In this document: one piece after another, positions 10,250 to 21,410 of the stretch
Numbering within the stretch: position 1 is the stretch's first letter
Layout: every line of letters starts with the position of its first letter
Assembly (NCBI GenBank): GCA_018242215.1
Contig: JAFECG010000026.1
Coordinates: forward strand, 1 to 64,000
Direction of reading: 5' to 3'
Source: Pseudomonadota bacterium
Lineage (GTDB): Bacteria > Pseudomonadota > Alphaproteobacteria > Rhizobiales > Hyphomicrobiaceae
DNA length: 64,000 nucleotides
Position numbers and translations under genes: made by a program
The notes under the pieces: generated by a model
Database searches by the model: none
Told to the model about the DNA's origin: nothing
What the model saw: only the letters and a program-made list of their open reading frames with translations

Positions 10250-11311
10250 TCAGATGTTTTCGGATTTCACTTTTGGCAGGTTCCGCCGCGCCAAGCCGTC
10301 GAGAAGCCATTTCGCGCTTAGCGGAGTGGCGTTGCATGGTAGAAGCGGCTGATGCCGGTCGGTTCTTTCATAATAGCGGCTGACCGCCGGATAGCACAGC
10401 AGAACCAGACCTCCCCCGACGACGACGTCGATGACGTAGTGCGATCCGATCGGGACGCAGGAAATGAGCATCATGAGATTGAGCGGGACGAATACCCAGC
10501 GGAGAAACGGAACGGCGAGCCAGCCGAAACCGAACAGGAGCGCCGTTACGGCGTGGTAGCTCGGAAAGGTCACGAGGCCCGCGAAATAGAACTCGTGCAA
10601 TCCGTTGCGCAAAGATTCGGTGATCGGAGGAGCCATCCAGGCGGCGGAAACGCGAATGGCAGGAAAGTCGGCGGCCTTGAAATGAAAATACTCGTAGGGG
10701 CCGATGGCGGGGGCGACGAGGAAGACGACCATCGTTATCGCGAGCACGAGCGCGCACGTCGTCATGACTCGGCGAAGGCGTTCCGGGCTCGCCCAAGCCA
10801 ACATCGGAATGAGGAGCATTGGCTGCCATCCGATGCTCGCGTAAGCGTAGCACAGCGCCAGCGTGAAAGCCGGATGCTCACGGAACCAGAAGGCAAGCGC
10901 GACCCAGTCGATGCCCATCGCGCGATCCGCTTCAACGAGAGCATGATCCTGAAATGGCAGGGCCGCGGACGCCAGAACGGATTCAAGCGGCAAGCCGACA
11001 ACAACCGTGGCGTTGAAGAGGGCTGCAGCTTCGAGCGCAAGGGCGATGCGGTGATGATCGAGTCGATGAAGATATGCGGCTGCAGCGAGAAAAGCAGCGA
11101 TGCTCAGCGTCGCCTGCAGAACCGAAGGCCACGATGTGATCTTAAAGGTTCCGATCGCACACGGTATCGCGAGAGCAATGATCCCAATGGCGACCACGTA
11201 CCATGCGGGACGCATCGCCCGCAGCCATTTCACCTTCAACAGGCCGCAGATTTGCGCGAACGTTTCATCCAACGCCAACGTCGCCGGAACGTCTCGAGAT
11301 GGCATACTCAT
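10250..11311 (-). CDS. PAP2-family membrane phosphatase
   Basis: About 353 residues, strongly hydrophobic, with about eight to ten membrane segments. The C-terminal half carries the phosphatase motifs FPSYHAV (second motif, catalytic His) and GSHYVIDVVVGG (third motif, His and Asp). This matches the PAP2_3 / inositol-phosphorylceramide-synthase-like group, which acts on lipid phosphates or transfers lipid head groups. A clear first motif (K-x6-RP) is not visible, as is usual in this group. ATG 11311 is preferred because GGGGTTGAGT precedes it; GTG 11329 is in frame. Substrate unknown. Confidence 0.85.
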   Translation of the reverse strand: MSMPSRDVPATLALDETFAQICGLLKVKWLRAMRPAWYVVAIGIIALAIPCAIGTFKITSWPSVLQATLSIAAFLAAAAYLHRLDHHRIALALEAAALFNATVVVGLPLESVLASAALPFQDHALVEADRAMGIDWVALAFWFREHPAFTLALCYAYASIGWQPMLLIPMLAWASPERLRRVMTTCALVLAITMVVFLVAPAIGPYEYFHFKAADFPAIRVSAAWMAPPITESLRNGLHEFYFAGLVTFPSYHAVTALLFGFGWLAVPFLRWVFVPLNLMMLISCVPIGSHYVIDVVVGGGLVLLCYPAVSRYYERTDRHQPLLPCNATPLSAKWLLDGLARRNLPKVKSENI

Positions 11312-11445
11312 ACTCAACCCCAAAGCCACCGGCTTCTATAGGGTTGAAAGCTTAAAAACCGGGTTAAGGTGGCTTGGGGAAGGCAGAAAGTATTAAGGAG
11401 TTCTTAGGACACGGAAAGTGAAGAGAGCTTACCAGCGCTTCAAAG

Positions 11446-11470
11446 GAAGACCGCATTTTTAGCGGTCTTC
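11446..11470 (-). terminator. Hairpin behind the OmpW-like gene
   Basis: GAAGACCGC (11446-11454) and GCGGTCTTC (11462-11470) form a perfect 9-base stem with a 7-base AT loop. It lies 36 bases beyond the stop of the leftward ompW-like gene. There is no strong T-run, so termination strength is uncertain. Confidence 0.6.
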
Positions 11471-11506
11471 TGGCTGGATTGCGTCATCGCCTCAAACCGC
11501 TGCAAG

Positions 11507-12199
11507 CTATTTGAGCGGCGCGGGCTCGCTGCTACGTCCGCTGAGGAGGTCGGCGAGATTGAAGCGGTAGCCGATGCCCGCAGAGACGATGAGCGGATTG
11601 ACGTCCACCTTGGCCGTGAAGCCGGTCCCGCGCCAATTCGCGTCGGTGTCAAGCCAAATCTTCTTGACGTCTGCGTTCAGGTACCAGCCATTGCCGATCT
11701 CGTAGTCCACACCGCCCTGGATGGCGAAGCCAAGCGAGTCGCTCAAGTGCAGCCTGCCGCCAAGATCGCCGCTGTCGGTATTGAAGTAGTGGATATATTG
11801 GAAGCCGACACCAGCATATGGCTTGAAGCCCATGATCGGGTCCATGTGGTACTGCAGCGTGACCACCGGAGGAAAGGCCCAGAAATTTCCTAGGTCCGTG
11901 CCGTGGAGAACGCCCTTGCCCTCGGCGCTGAACTTGGCGAAGCAACAGAAAAGTTCAGCTGCGATGTTCTTGGTGAAGAAGTGCGTAATCGTGAGTGACG
12001 GGATTGCTTCCGTACTCACCTCGGCGTCGGCGCCTGGCACAGTGGTGCCGTCGCTATAGACGTGCGCGCCTGAGTCGGGCACGACCACCGTGCCTTCGAC
12101 ACGCACCAATGTGTCGCCGCTGTAGTCACCCGCACGGGCCGGTGCAGACGCGGCTATCAGTAAGACGACTAGAAGCGAACTTTTTCCCGTCCAACGCAT
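11507..12199 (-). CDS. OmpW family outer-membrane protein
   Basis: 230 residues. A cleavable signal peptide (LLVVLLIAASAPARA) is followed by the OmpW fold: SLTITHFFTKNIAAEL, PPVVTLQYH, KPYAGVGFQYIHYF, NGWYLNADVKKIWLDT and VNPLIVSAGIGYRF. OmpW is an 8-stranded beta-barrel with a hydrophobic channel. A short tail (NLADLLSGRSSEPAPLK) follows the usual terminal aromatic strand, which is slightly unusual. It is divergent from a Crp/Fnr regulator gene with a FNR-like palindrome between them; in enterobacteria OmpW is under FNR control, so a link to oxygen supply is plausible. Confidence 0.9.
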   Translation of the reverse strand: MRWTGKSSLLVVLLIAASAPARAGDYSGDTLVRVEGTVVVPDSGAHVYSDGTTVPGADAEVSTEAIPSLTITHFFTKNIAAELFCCFAKFSAEGKGVLHGTDLGNFWAFPPVVTLQYHMDPIMGFKPYAGVGFQYIHYFNTDSGDLGGRLHLSDSLGFAIQGGVDYEIGNGWYLNADVKKIWLDTDANWRGTGFTAKVDVNPLIVSAGIGYRFNLADLLSGRSSEPAPLK

Positions 12200-12380
12200 A
12201 GATCTTATCCCCCATCAAAGTCACGGCATCATCAAGCCATCCCGACTCGACTCGATGATTTCGCGATCGTTTATCGGTGTGCCGCGCATGGGCGCCCAGA
12301 GTGCAAACGAGCTGCCTTCTGATGGGGGTCAGAGCCAAGGTGCGATCTTCCCTGCTGTGACACGCGCGACACGGGGTTTA

Positions 12381-12394
12381 TTGATTCATGTCAA
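12381..12394. promoter_or_regulatory. FNR/FixK-type palindrome
   Basis: TTGAT-TCAT-GTCAA matches the TTGA-N6-TCAA core of FNR/FixK boxes. It lies 71 bases before the start of the Crp/Fnr-type gene and about 180 before the ompW-like gene, so it could control either or both. Confidence 0.55.
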
Positions 12395-12464
12395 ATGCTC
12401 TCTCCCGTACCGGCTCAATAAAAAAGATCGAATGCCGAATGTTTCGGTGAGAGCGAGCCACCCT

Positions 12465-13208
12465 ATGTCGACATATGAAGCAGCCACCATGCCTAGTGCG
12501 CGCAGCGAGCGCGTACAGTCGGAACCGGAGCCGGCGGCGGTCGCCCGGCTTCGAGCGCGCGCGCAGTTCGTACGGCTGGGCAACCGATATGCGCTTGCGT
12601 CGCTCGGATCGGGCTACATCTATCTCGTCGCGAAAGGGGTAGTCGGGCTCGAGGCAGGGACGGTCGGGTCGGACGTCCGAGTCATAACCGCGCTCTATTA
12701 CCCAGGCGACATCCTCGTCCCAGAACTCCAGGTATCGCTGCCCGGCCTCTCGCTGATCTCGCAGCGCTCTGCCGAATTCTGGAAACTCACGCAGGCGGCT
12801 TTCACTGACGAAATCATGCGCGACAGCCAGCTCTGGCAGGCGATCTTTGCGCGGCTCAATGAACAGAATGCGCGAATGCAGCTGCATTCGGCGGCCATGT
12901 CGGTACTCAATTCGGAAGAGCGTGTTGCAGCCTTCCTGGTCGAGGTCGGTGTGCGCCTTGGCGTTCACTCCGCAGAGACTGTCGCTTTCGAGCTGCCGCT
13001 GTCACGCTACAGCATCGCCGACTATCTGTCGCTTAACGCCGACACGATCTCGCGAACGTTTTCAGCGCTCACTGCCGCACGGATCATCGAGCGCCGGGGA
13101 CGATTCCAGATCGTGGTTCGCGATTGGCACGCGCTCATCGAAAAGTGCCCTATCAGCGACGTGATCCTGAAGATGCACGGCAGGGGACGGCCCTCTCTTC
13201 TTCGCTGA
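12465..13208 (+). CDS. Crp/Fnr family transcriptional regulator
   Basis: About 247 residues from ATG 12465. An N-terminal cyclic-nucleotide-binding-like beta-roll (RYALASLGSGYIYLVAKGVVGLE, VITALYYPGDILVPEL) leads through a long dimer helix (LWQAIFARLNEQNARMQLHS) to the winged helix ELPLSRYSIADYLSLNADTISRTFSAL. The HTH matches Crp/Fnr proteins of Rhizobiales (FixK-like and similar). The N-terminal cysteines of an oxygen-sensing Fnr are absent, so it is not an iron-sulphur Fnr. The frame is open further upstream to 12255, but composition and motif position favour ATG 12465 (ATG 12432 also possible). An FNR-type box just upstream allows autoregulation. Confidence 0.85.
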   Translation: MSTYEAATMPSARSERVQSEPEPAAVARLRARAQFVRLGNRYALASLGSGYIYLVAKGVVGLEAGTVGSDVRVITALYYPGDILVPELQVSLPGLSLISQRSAEFWKLTQAAFTDEIMRDSQLWQAIFARLNEQNARMQLHSAAMSVLNSEERVAAFLVEVGVRLGVHSAETVAFELPLSRYSIADYLSLNADTISRTFSALTAARIIERRGRFQIVVRDWHALIEKCPISDVILKMHGRGRPSLLR

Positions 13209-13620
13209 TGGCTTCCTGCCACCGGCAAGTCAGCCTGTCTGCCATCCTCGGCTTCAGATCTTGGATCTATGGAGCAAAGCGGTCGGTATCGCCTTTGGGT
13301 TCCATTGTGGCCGCGGAGGCGGCCATCCACGGACAGGTGTCATCCTCTTGATGTGAAAGAGCAGGCGCATGCAGACGCGTGCATGGATCCCGCCTTCCTG
13401 GATGACGTCGCGTTAGAAGCTCCGTCGCGTCGTGCCTCTCGGTCTTGCTGGAGGCAGTTGCTTCCCAGTTGTCATCCGGCTTCCAGGAGGGCAGCGCGCT
13501 CTGCTGCTTGATGGATGCTCGGGACGAGCCCGAGCACGGCTAGAAGTCCTTCTCCCGTTTCGGGATAGGAGTTTCTTTTCCTGACGGGAGAAGGTGGTCG
13601 AAGGCCGGATGAGGGACGCG
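13209..13620. other. Intergenic stretch between the convergent regulator gene and gyrA
   Basis: About 410 bases with no gene. It holds a GGCCGC/GCGGCC repeat fragment near 13309-13330 and a long hairpin repeat at 13545-13591 that probably terminates gyrA. Confidence 0.6.
13545..13591. repeat. Hairpin repeat behind gyrA
   Basis: CCTTCTCCCGT (13545-13555) and ACGGGAGAAGG (13581-13591) are perfect 11-base arms, followed by GTGGTCGAAGGCCGGATGAG. This combination is a familiar dispersed intergenic repeat of proteobacteria. It lies 30 bases beyond the gyrA stop and can act as its terminator. Confidence 0.7.
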
Positions 13621-16371
<2,751 letters not shown>

Positions 16372-16716
16372 AGTCAGCTCTTTCCGGGGTCAAAAAATCG
16401 GCGGGCGCGATACGCTGTCTGCCGTCGAAAACGTTAGCTATACCCTAGCAGAATTGAATCGCGAAAGTCACGCGCGCGGCGATGTGGCACGGTTCCACAA
16501 GATTAAAAAATATCTCGTTATAACAGCGTGTTAGCTAGACGATTTTCGTCGTCATCGCGTGTTTAGAATGAGGAGGCGGCGAGGGCCTCCAAATTCACCG
16601 CCGCTGCGGGTGTCGGGCTGTGGAACAGCACCAGGTTCATTGCGTTCGAAGAGGAGGTCGACTTCAGAAAAAACAGCTGGTTCGACGCCAGCGACGCGGC
16701 CGGGAGGAGATAGGTC
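16372..16716. other. Divergent promoter region between gyrA and the cytochrome gene
   Basis: About 345 bases, locally AT-rich around 16430-16550, presumably holding the gyrA promoter. No gene or clear operator was identified. Confidence 0.5.
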
Positions 16717-17088
16717 ATGCGCTTTTTCATCAGTGGTTTGGTATTCGCGTTGTCGCCGGTTTTGAGCGACATCGCGTTTGCGGCGGACGCTAGCCCGGAG
16801 GCGTTCAACAACAATTGCCGGACCTGCCATTCGTGGAAAGAGGGCGACAATCGCCTAGGGCCCAACCTGCACGGCATTATCGGGCGCAAGGCCGGGACTG
16901 CGAAGGGTTTCAACTATTCGGATGCGATGAAATCGTCGGGCATCACGTGGGATGAAGCCTCACTCGACAAGTTCATCACCGATCCGAACGCCTTCATTCC
17001 CAATAACAACATGAAGCCGTTCAGCGGGGTCGGCGATGCCGAGACGCGCAAGCAGATCATCGACTTTCTGAAGAGCAATCCGAATTGA
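16717..17088 (+). CDS. Periplasmic class I cytochrome c
   Basis: 123 residues with a signal peptide (FISGLVFALSPVLSDIAFA) and a single haem site CRTCH followed by LGPNLHGIIGRKAG, the typical mitochondrial-like c-type/c2 pattern. The methionine ligand lies in NNMKPFSG. It carries electrons in the periplasm between a dehydrogenase or bc1 complex and an oxidase; methylotrophs use such small cytochromes with methanol dehydrogenase, but no partner is encoded here. A strong GGGAGGAG site precedes ATG 16717. It stands alone next to gyrA. Confidence 0.93.
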   Translation: MRFFISGLVFALSPVLSDIAFAADASPEAFNNNCRTCHSWKEGDNRLGPNLHGIIGRKAGTAKGFNYSDAMKSSGITWDEASLDKFITDPNAFIPNNNMKPFSGVGDAETRKQIIDFLKSNPN

Positions 17089-17102
17089 TGTGCTTTGACA
17101 TG

Positions 17103-17130
17103 CGTGGATGGCTGCTTTTGCGGCCATGAC
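17103..17130. repeat. Dispersed repeat (GGATGGC ... GCGGCCATGAC type)
   Basis: Short imperfect hairpin between the cytochrome gene and coaD, resembling the copy at 5201-5230. Confidence 0.45.
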
Positions 17131-17373
17131 GGTTTTGGGCTGTTGAAAATCGTTTTTCAGTTCCGTCATGCTGACGTGATCGCCGCCCACTGGCATTGCA
17201 CTCTGTTGGGCCGTTGTTAGAGGTCCCGGCCTCCGCCGGGACAAAGGCTTTCTTGAGTGCGCCGCTGACGAAGGCTGGATTTATTTATCCTGTTGGTGAA
17301 ATGGCGCCCTCGCCCTCTGGGCAAGGGGAGGGGCAGAGGCTATTCAGGACGTCCCTGAATGGTGAAGGCACAT

Positions 17374-17877
17374 ATGGCTCGCATCGGCTTTTATTCCGGC
17401 ACTTTCGATCCCGTGACGCTGGGGCACACCGACGTGATCCGGCGTGCGGCCGGGCTTCTCGACAGGCTCGTTATCGGCATCGGCATCAATCCGGGCAAGA
17501 CCCCGATGTTCGGTGATAATGAGCGTGTGACGATGCTCCAAGAGGAAGTGCAGCCGATCGTTGCTGCAACGAAGACGGAGATCGCAGTCGTTACGTTTTC
17601 GGGGCTTGCGGTCGATGCCGCACGCGCCAACAAGGCGTCGATCATCATCCGCGGCCTGCGTGACGGCACAGACTTCGATTACGAAATGCAGATGGCCGGC
17701 ATGAACGGCGAGATGGCTCCGGAAATCCAAACGGTCTATGTCGCGGCTTCTCCTGCTGTCCGGCACATCGCGGCGAACCTCGTGCGAGCGGTCGCGTCGA
17801 TGGGCGGCGATCCGTCCCCGTTCGTGTCGAAAGGCGTGCTGGAGCGCCTCAAGGCGAAAGCTGCCAAAACACGTTAG
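17374..17877 (+). CDS. coaD: Phosphopantetheine adenylyltransferase
   Basis: CoaD transfers AMP to 4'-phosphopantetheine, the penultimate step of coenzyme A synthesis. Seen: GFYSGTFDPVTLGHTDVIRRA with the nucleotidyltransferase T-x-GH motif, RGLRDGTDFDYEMQMAGMN for substrate binding, and a C-terminal block in which SPAVRHIAANLVRAVASMGGD replaces the more usual SSSLVR. 167 residues, normal length. ATG 17374 follows GAAGG; an upstream GTG/ATG at 17359 adds five residues. The alkyltransferase-like gene follows nine bases after its stop, so the two are probably co-transcribed. Confidence 0.96.
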   Translation: MARIGFYSGTFDPVTLGHTDVIRRAAGLLDRLVIGIGINPGKTPMFGDNERVTMLQEEVQPIVAATKTEIAVVTFSGLAVDAARANKASIIIRGLRDGTDFDYEMQMAGMNGEMAPEIQTVYVAASPAVRHIAANLVRAVASMGGDPSPFVSKGVLERLKAKAAKTR

Positions 17878-17886
17878 GGCGCTCAT

Positions 17887-18276
17887 ATGGTGCGGCCCGT
17901 CAAATCCGATCTTTTGAAGCTTTTGCGAACAATTCTGCTCGGCCGCGTTGCATCGCCGGAATGTTTGGCAGGTGAACTCGGTGTTACCGCGCCGCTCGTT
18001 GTCACGATGCTGGCACAGTTCAATGAGGATGAGCGCGAGCTCGTGCCGTGGCACCGCGTCGTCGCCAAAGGCGGCGCTATCGGTCGCGGGCCGCATCGCG
18101 ACCAGCAATTTGCGAGGCTCGTGCGCGAAGGCGTGGTGGTGTCGCCCGCCGGGATCGTTCAGGATCTGAATCGGCATATGATTTCAGGCTTCGATGACGT
18201 GCCTTTGCTAAAAGATGCACAGCCAGAAACGCCGAAGACTGGAAGCCGCTCGCGAGGCATGAAAGACCGGCCTTGA
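17887..18276 (+). CDS. Alkyltransferase-like (MGMT/ATL fold) DNA-binding protein, atypical
   Basis: 129 residues. The middle aligns with the MGMT DNA-binding domain: LLGRVASPECLAGELG, then VPWHRVVAKGGAIG, then QFARLVREGVVVSPAGIVQDL, corresponding to the PCHRV / EGV / GRVDL pattern. Trp replaces the alkyl-accepting Cys (PWHRV), as in alkyltransferase-like proteins that bind but do not repair O6-alkylguanine. The helix that normally carries the nucleotide-flipping Arg (PRAARAVG-like) reads VTAPLVVTML, so the Arg finger is absent. It may have become a structural or regulatory relative. Co-oriented with coaD, nine bases away. Family assignment is my alignment by eye. Confidence 0.65.
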   Translation: MVRPVKSDLLKLLRTILLGRVASPECLAGELGVTAPLVVTMLAQFNEDERELVPWHRVVAKGGAIGRGPHRDQQFARLVREGVVVSPAGIVQDLNRHMISGFDDVPLLKDAQPETPKTGSRSRGMKDRP

Positions 18277-18493
18277 CGGCATTCCTCGCTCTGCTTGTTG
18301 TGGATCCGGGCCTCGCGGGAGGAAGTCTGCTGGAGGGCCGGGGCGTTGCACCTCAAATGCGTATTGCCGCGTTGTGGGTTGCGACTTAGCCGTCAAATCG
18401 CCATAAGGGCGGCAACACTGCCCGCCGCAACGCCAGGCGGCCGGGATTGGCCCGGAAAAATGCCGGCGAAATGATCAATCCACGAGGAGCGCT

Positions 18494-19033
18494 ATGGTCC
18501 GATTTCTATCGTTCGTTCTCGCGTCGCTGTTGGCGGCGAGCGTGTTCATGGGCACGTCGGCACGCGCCGACGGTGACAAGCTCATCATCGAGTTGAAGAA
18601 CGGCAAGGTCGTCATTCAGCTTCGACCGGACCTCGCTCCGAAGACCGTCGCGCAGATCAAGACGCTGGCAAACCAGGGCTTCTATAACGGCATCAAATGG
18701 CACCGCGTCATCGACGACTTCATGGCGCAGACGGGCGATCCGACGGGCACCGGCATGGGCGGCTCGAAGCTTCCCGATCTTCCGGCGGAATTTTCGGATG
18801 AGGAATTCAAGCGCGGCACGGTGGCGATGGCGCGCACGTCCGACCCGAACTCGGCGAACAGCCAGTTCTTCATCTGCTTCAACAGCATCGGCTGCGCGGG
18901 TCTCAAAGGCCAGTATACGGTCTTCGGGCAGGTCATCGATGGCATGCAGTATGTCGACATGATCAAGCGCGGCGAGCCGGGCTCGGGCACGGTGACGAAC
19001 CCGGATGTGATGGAAAAGGTCTACGTGCAGTAA
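18494..19033 (+). CDS. Exported cyclophilin-type peptidyl-prolyl isomerase
   Basis: 179 residues with a signal peptide (FLSFVLASLLAASVFMGTSARA), so it acts in the periplasm as a proline isomerase in protein folding. Seen: KTVAQIKTLANQGFYNGIKWHRVIDDFMAQTGDPTGTG with the catalytic Arg, NSANSQFFICF and GQYTVFGQVIDGM. GAGGAG precedes the ATG. The next gene encodes a closely related cytoplasmic version, an arrangement known from other Rhizobiales (PpiA-like then PpiB-like). Confidence 0.94.
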   Translation: MVRFLSFVLASLLAASVFMGTSARADGDKLIIELKNGKVVIQLRPDLAPKTVAQIKTLANQGFYNGIKWHRVIDDFMAQTGDPTGTGMGGSKLPDLPAEFSDEEFKRGTVAMARTSDPNSANSQFFICFNSIGCAGLKGQYTVFGQVIDGMQYVDMIKRGEPGSGTVTNPDVMEKVYVQ

Positions 19034-19132
19034 TTGAAACTCCCGCTTCCCATTGCCAATTGGCGATGGGGAGAGGACTGGGATGCGGTGCGTCGCGCGT
19101 GTGTCGATCTTTGTCGCGAAGCCTTACCCGAG

Positions 19133-19157
19133 CCCTCTCCCGTGTGCGGGGAGAGGG
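19133..19157. repeat. Hairpin repeat between the two cyclophilin genes
   Basis: CCCTCTCCC (19133-19141) and GGGAGAGGG (19149-19157) form a perfect 9-base stem just in front of the second cyclophilin's ribosome site. It belongs to the CCCTCTCCC-type dispersed repeats also seen near 17306-17335. Confidence 0.55.
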
Positions 19158-19182
19158 AATAAAGAGAAAGGAACCTTTCGAA

Positions 19183-19659
19183 ATGGCCGAATACAAAGAC
19201 CCCGAAAACACGCTTCTGATCGAGACGAGCAAGGGCCCCGTCGTCATCGAGCTTCGTCCGGATCTCGCGCCGAAGCACGTCGAGCGCATCAAGCAACTGG
19301 CGCGCGACGGATTCTATGACGGGATCGTCTTTCACCGTGTGATCGACGGCTTCATGGCGCAGACGGGTTGTCCGCAAGGGCGCGGCACCGGCGGCTCGTC
19401 GTATGAGAACCTTCCCGCCGAGTTCAATGCCGAGCCGCATGTGCGCGGCGTGTGCTCGATGGCGCGGGCGTCGAATCCGAATTCCGCGAACAGCCAGTTC
19501 TTCATCGTGTTCGACGATGCGCGCTTCCTCGACAAGCAATACACTGTCTGGGGTAAAGTGATCGAAGGCATGGAGAACGTCGACAAGATCAACAAGGGCG
19601 AGCCGCCGAAGAGCCCGGACAAGATGGTCAAGGTCCAGGTCGCGGCGGACGCGGCGTGA
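19183..19659 (+). CDS. Cytoplasmic cyclophilin-type peptidyl-prolyl isomerase
   Basis: 158 residues without signal peptide. Seen: KHVERIKQLARDGFYDGIVFHRVIDGFMAQTGCPQGRGTGG with the active-site Arg, PNSANSQFFIVF and KQYTVWGKVIEGMENVDKI. It catalyses cis-trans isomerisation of prolyl bonds. ATG 19183 follows AAAGGAAC; the open frame to 19060 is repeat-derived and not coding. The stop overlaps the next start by one base (TGATG). Confidence 0.95.
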   Translation: MAEYKDPENTLLIETSKGPVVIELRPDLAPKHVERIKQLARDGFYDGIVFHRVIDGFMAQTGCPQGRGTGGSSYENLPAEFNAEPHVRGVCSMARASNPNSANSQFFIVFDDARFLDKQYTVWGKVIEGMENVDKINKGEPPKSPDKMVKVQVAADAA

Positions 19660-20063
19660 TGGCAACCCTCGGCGATAACGGGAAAGGCGCGCTGTCAGGT
19701 GCGCCTTTTCTCATTCCGGTGTGGGCGGGTATCGCGGGTGCCGCGGGCGTCGGGCTTTCGGCGGCGGCTGCTCATAAGGTCGACAGCCCGGCTCTCAGCG
19801 TCGCGGCGACGATCCTGACGCTGCATGCGGCAGCGGCGGTTGCGATCTTTGCGGTTGCTGTTCGAAGTGCGCATCCGAGACTCTGGTCGGCTGCAGGGCT
19901 GCTCATGCTGTTCGCTGCGTCTTTGTTCGCGGGCGAGATCGCGTTTCATACCTTCACGGACAACGCGACGTTCCAGTTCCTGGCACCGATCGGGGGATCG
20001 GGGATGATCCTGAGCTGGTTTGTCGTTGCTGTCTCCGGTTTTTGCAGCCGAGGGCGGAAATAG
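19659..20063 (+). CDS. DUF423 family membrane protein
   Basis: About 134 residues with four hydrophobic segments. The pattern GIAGAAGVGLSAAAAHKVDSP, then LHAAAAVAIFAV, then FAASLFAGEIAFHTFT and FLAPIGGSGMILSW matches the small inner-membrane DUF423 family (YgdD-like), whose function is unknown. The start overlaps the stop of the preceding cyclophilin gene by one base, so translation is coupled. Confidence 0.85.
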   Translation: MATLGDNGKGALSGAPFLIPVWAGIAGAAGVGLSAAAAHKVDSPALSVAATILTLHAAAAVAIFAVAVRSAHPRLWSAAGLLMLFAASLFAGEIAFHTFTDNATFQFLAPIGGSGMILSWFVVAVSGFCSRGRK

Positions 20064-20309
20064 CATCATTTTCGGCCGAATGAGCGAAGCGAATGATGGC
20101 CGGGGATCCTGCGCGAGAATCGTCGAAGACACGTTTATGAGGCTCCGCCAGCTTTACGCGGGATTCCGAACGCGCTCGCGATTCCCGCACCGTTCGAGGA
20201 GGACGAACGGTTCTTTGTCTTGGGGGCCGGGCCGCCGTTGCGCCTGTACCGTTAATGGTGGGGTGTTTCGCGCCTTCCGTTGGGACCCATGATCGGGTAA
20301 GCCGCGCCG

Positions 20310-21410
20310 ATGCGTACCGATCTTTTCGATTTCGAATTGCCTGACAGCGCGATCGCGCTTTATCCGGCCGAGCCGCGCGATTCCGCACGCTTGCTCGTCG
20401 TGCATCCGGTGAAGGGCGGATGCGCGCGCGACGACGCCGATCTTGAGGACAAAAGCGTTCGCGATCTGCCGAGCCTGTTGGGGCCGGGCGATGCGCTGGT
20501 CTTCAACGATACGAAAGTCATCCCTGCGGCTCTATCGGGCGTTCGCATGCGCGGTGACACGCGCGCAAAAGTCGATTTCAATCTGACGAAGCGTGTGAAC
20601 GACAACACTTGGCGGGCGTTTGCGCGGCCGGCGAAACGGCTCGAAGCGGGCGATCGCGTGCACTTCGGGCATTCGGAAGAGACGTGCATGCTCGGCGCGC
20701 TCGACGCCACGGTTTCGGCGAAAGGAGAGGCGGGAGAAGTCGAGCTTGCGTTCGATCTCTCTGGTGCGTCGCTCGATGAAGCGATTGCAGCGATCGGCTT
20801 GATGCCGCTGCCGCCCTACATCGCTTTGAAGCGCGAGCCCGATGCGCGCGATCGCGATACCTATCAGACGATCTATGCGGAGAAGGATGGCGCGGTCGCG
20901 GCGCCAACTGCTGGTCTGCATTTCACGCCGGAGCTTTTCGCGGCTTTGGAGGCGCGAGGGATCTCGCGGCATTTCGTGACGCTGCATGTCGGGGCGGGCA
21001 CGTTCCTACCGGTGAAGGCTGAGGATACCGGCGGGCACAAGATGCATGCGGAGTGGGGCGAGGTTTCGCCTGAAACAGCGGCGGCGTTAAATGAAGTGCG
21101 TGCGCGCGGCGGCCGGATCGTGGCCGTCGGCACGACGTCGCTCAGGCTGCTCGAAAGCGCGGCGCGAGACGATGGAACGATTGCGCCGTGGTCGGGCGAG
21201 ACGGCCATCTTCATCACGCCCGGCTATCGCTTCAAGGCGATCGACGTGCTGATGACGAACTTTCATCTGCCGCGCTCGACACTGTTCATGCTGGTTTCGG
21301 CGTTCTCCGGCCTTGGCACGATGCGCGCGGCTTACGGACACGCGATCCGTTCGCACTACCGGTTCTATTCCTATGGCGACGCGAGCCTGCTATTTCCCTC
21401 AGCGCAATGA
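20310..21410 (+). CDS. queA: S-adenosylmethionine:tRNA ribosyltransferase-isomerase
   Basis: QueA builds epoxyqueuosine on tRNA by transferring and isomerising the ribosyl part of S-adenosylmethionine onto preQ1 at the wobble position. Seen: [88 protein letters not shown] and [14 protein letters not shown], all family hallmarks. At 366 residues it has normal length. It overlaps tgt by four bases (ATGA), so the two enzymes of the pathway are translationally coupled. Confidence 0.97.
   Translation: MRTDLFDFELPDSAIALYPAEPRDSARLLVVHPVKGGCARDDADLEDKSVRDLPSLLGPGDALVFNDTKVIPAALSGVRMRGDTRAKVDFNLTKRVNDNTWRAFARPAKRLEAGDRVHFGHSEETCMLGALDATVSAKGEAGEVELAFDLSGASLDEAIAAIGLMPLPPYIALKREPDARDRDTYQTIYAEKDGAVAAPTAGLHFTPELFAALEARGISRHFVTLHVGAGTFLPVKAEDTGGHKMHAEWGEVSPETAAALNEVRARGGRIVAVGTTSLRLLESAARDDGTIAPWSGETAIFITPGYRFKAIDVLMTNFHLPRSTLFMLVSAFSGLGTMRAAYGHAIRSHYRFYSYGDASLLFPSAQ

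Noticed and set aside
13209-13620. CRISPR-like repetition near gyrA
   Set aside because: Only a single hairpin repeat is present, with no regular repeat-spacer periodicity; no CRISPR array was seen anywhere in the window.
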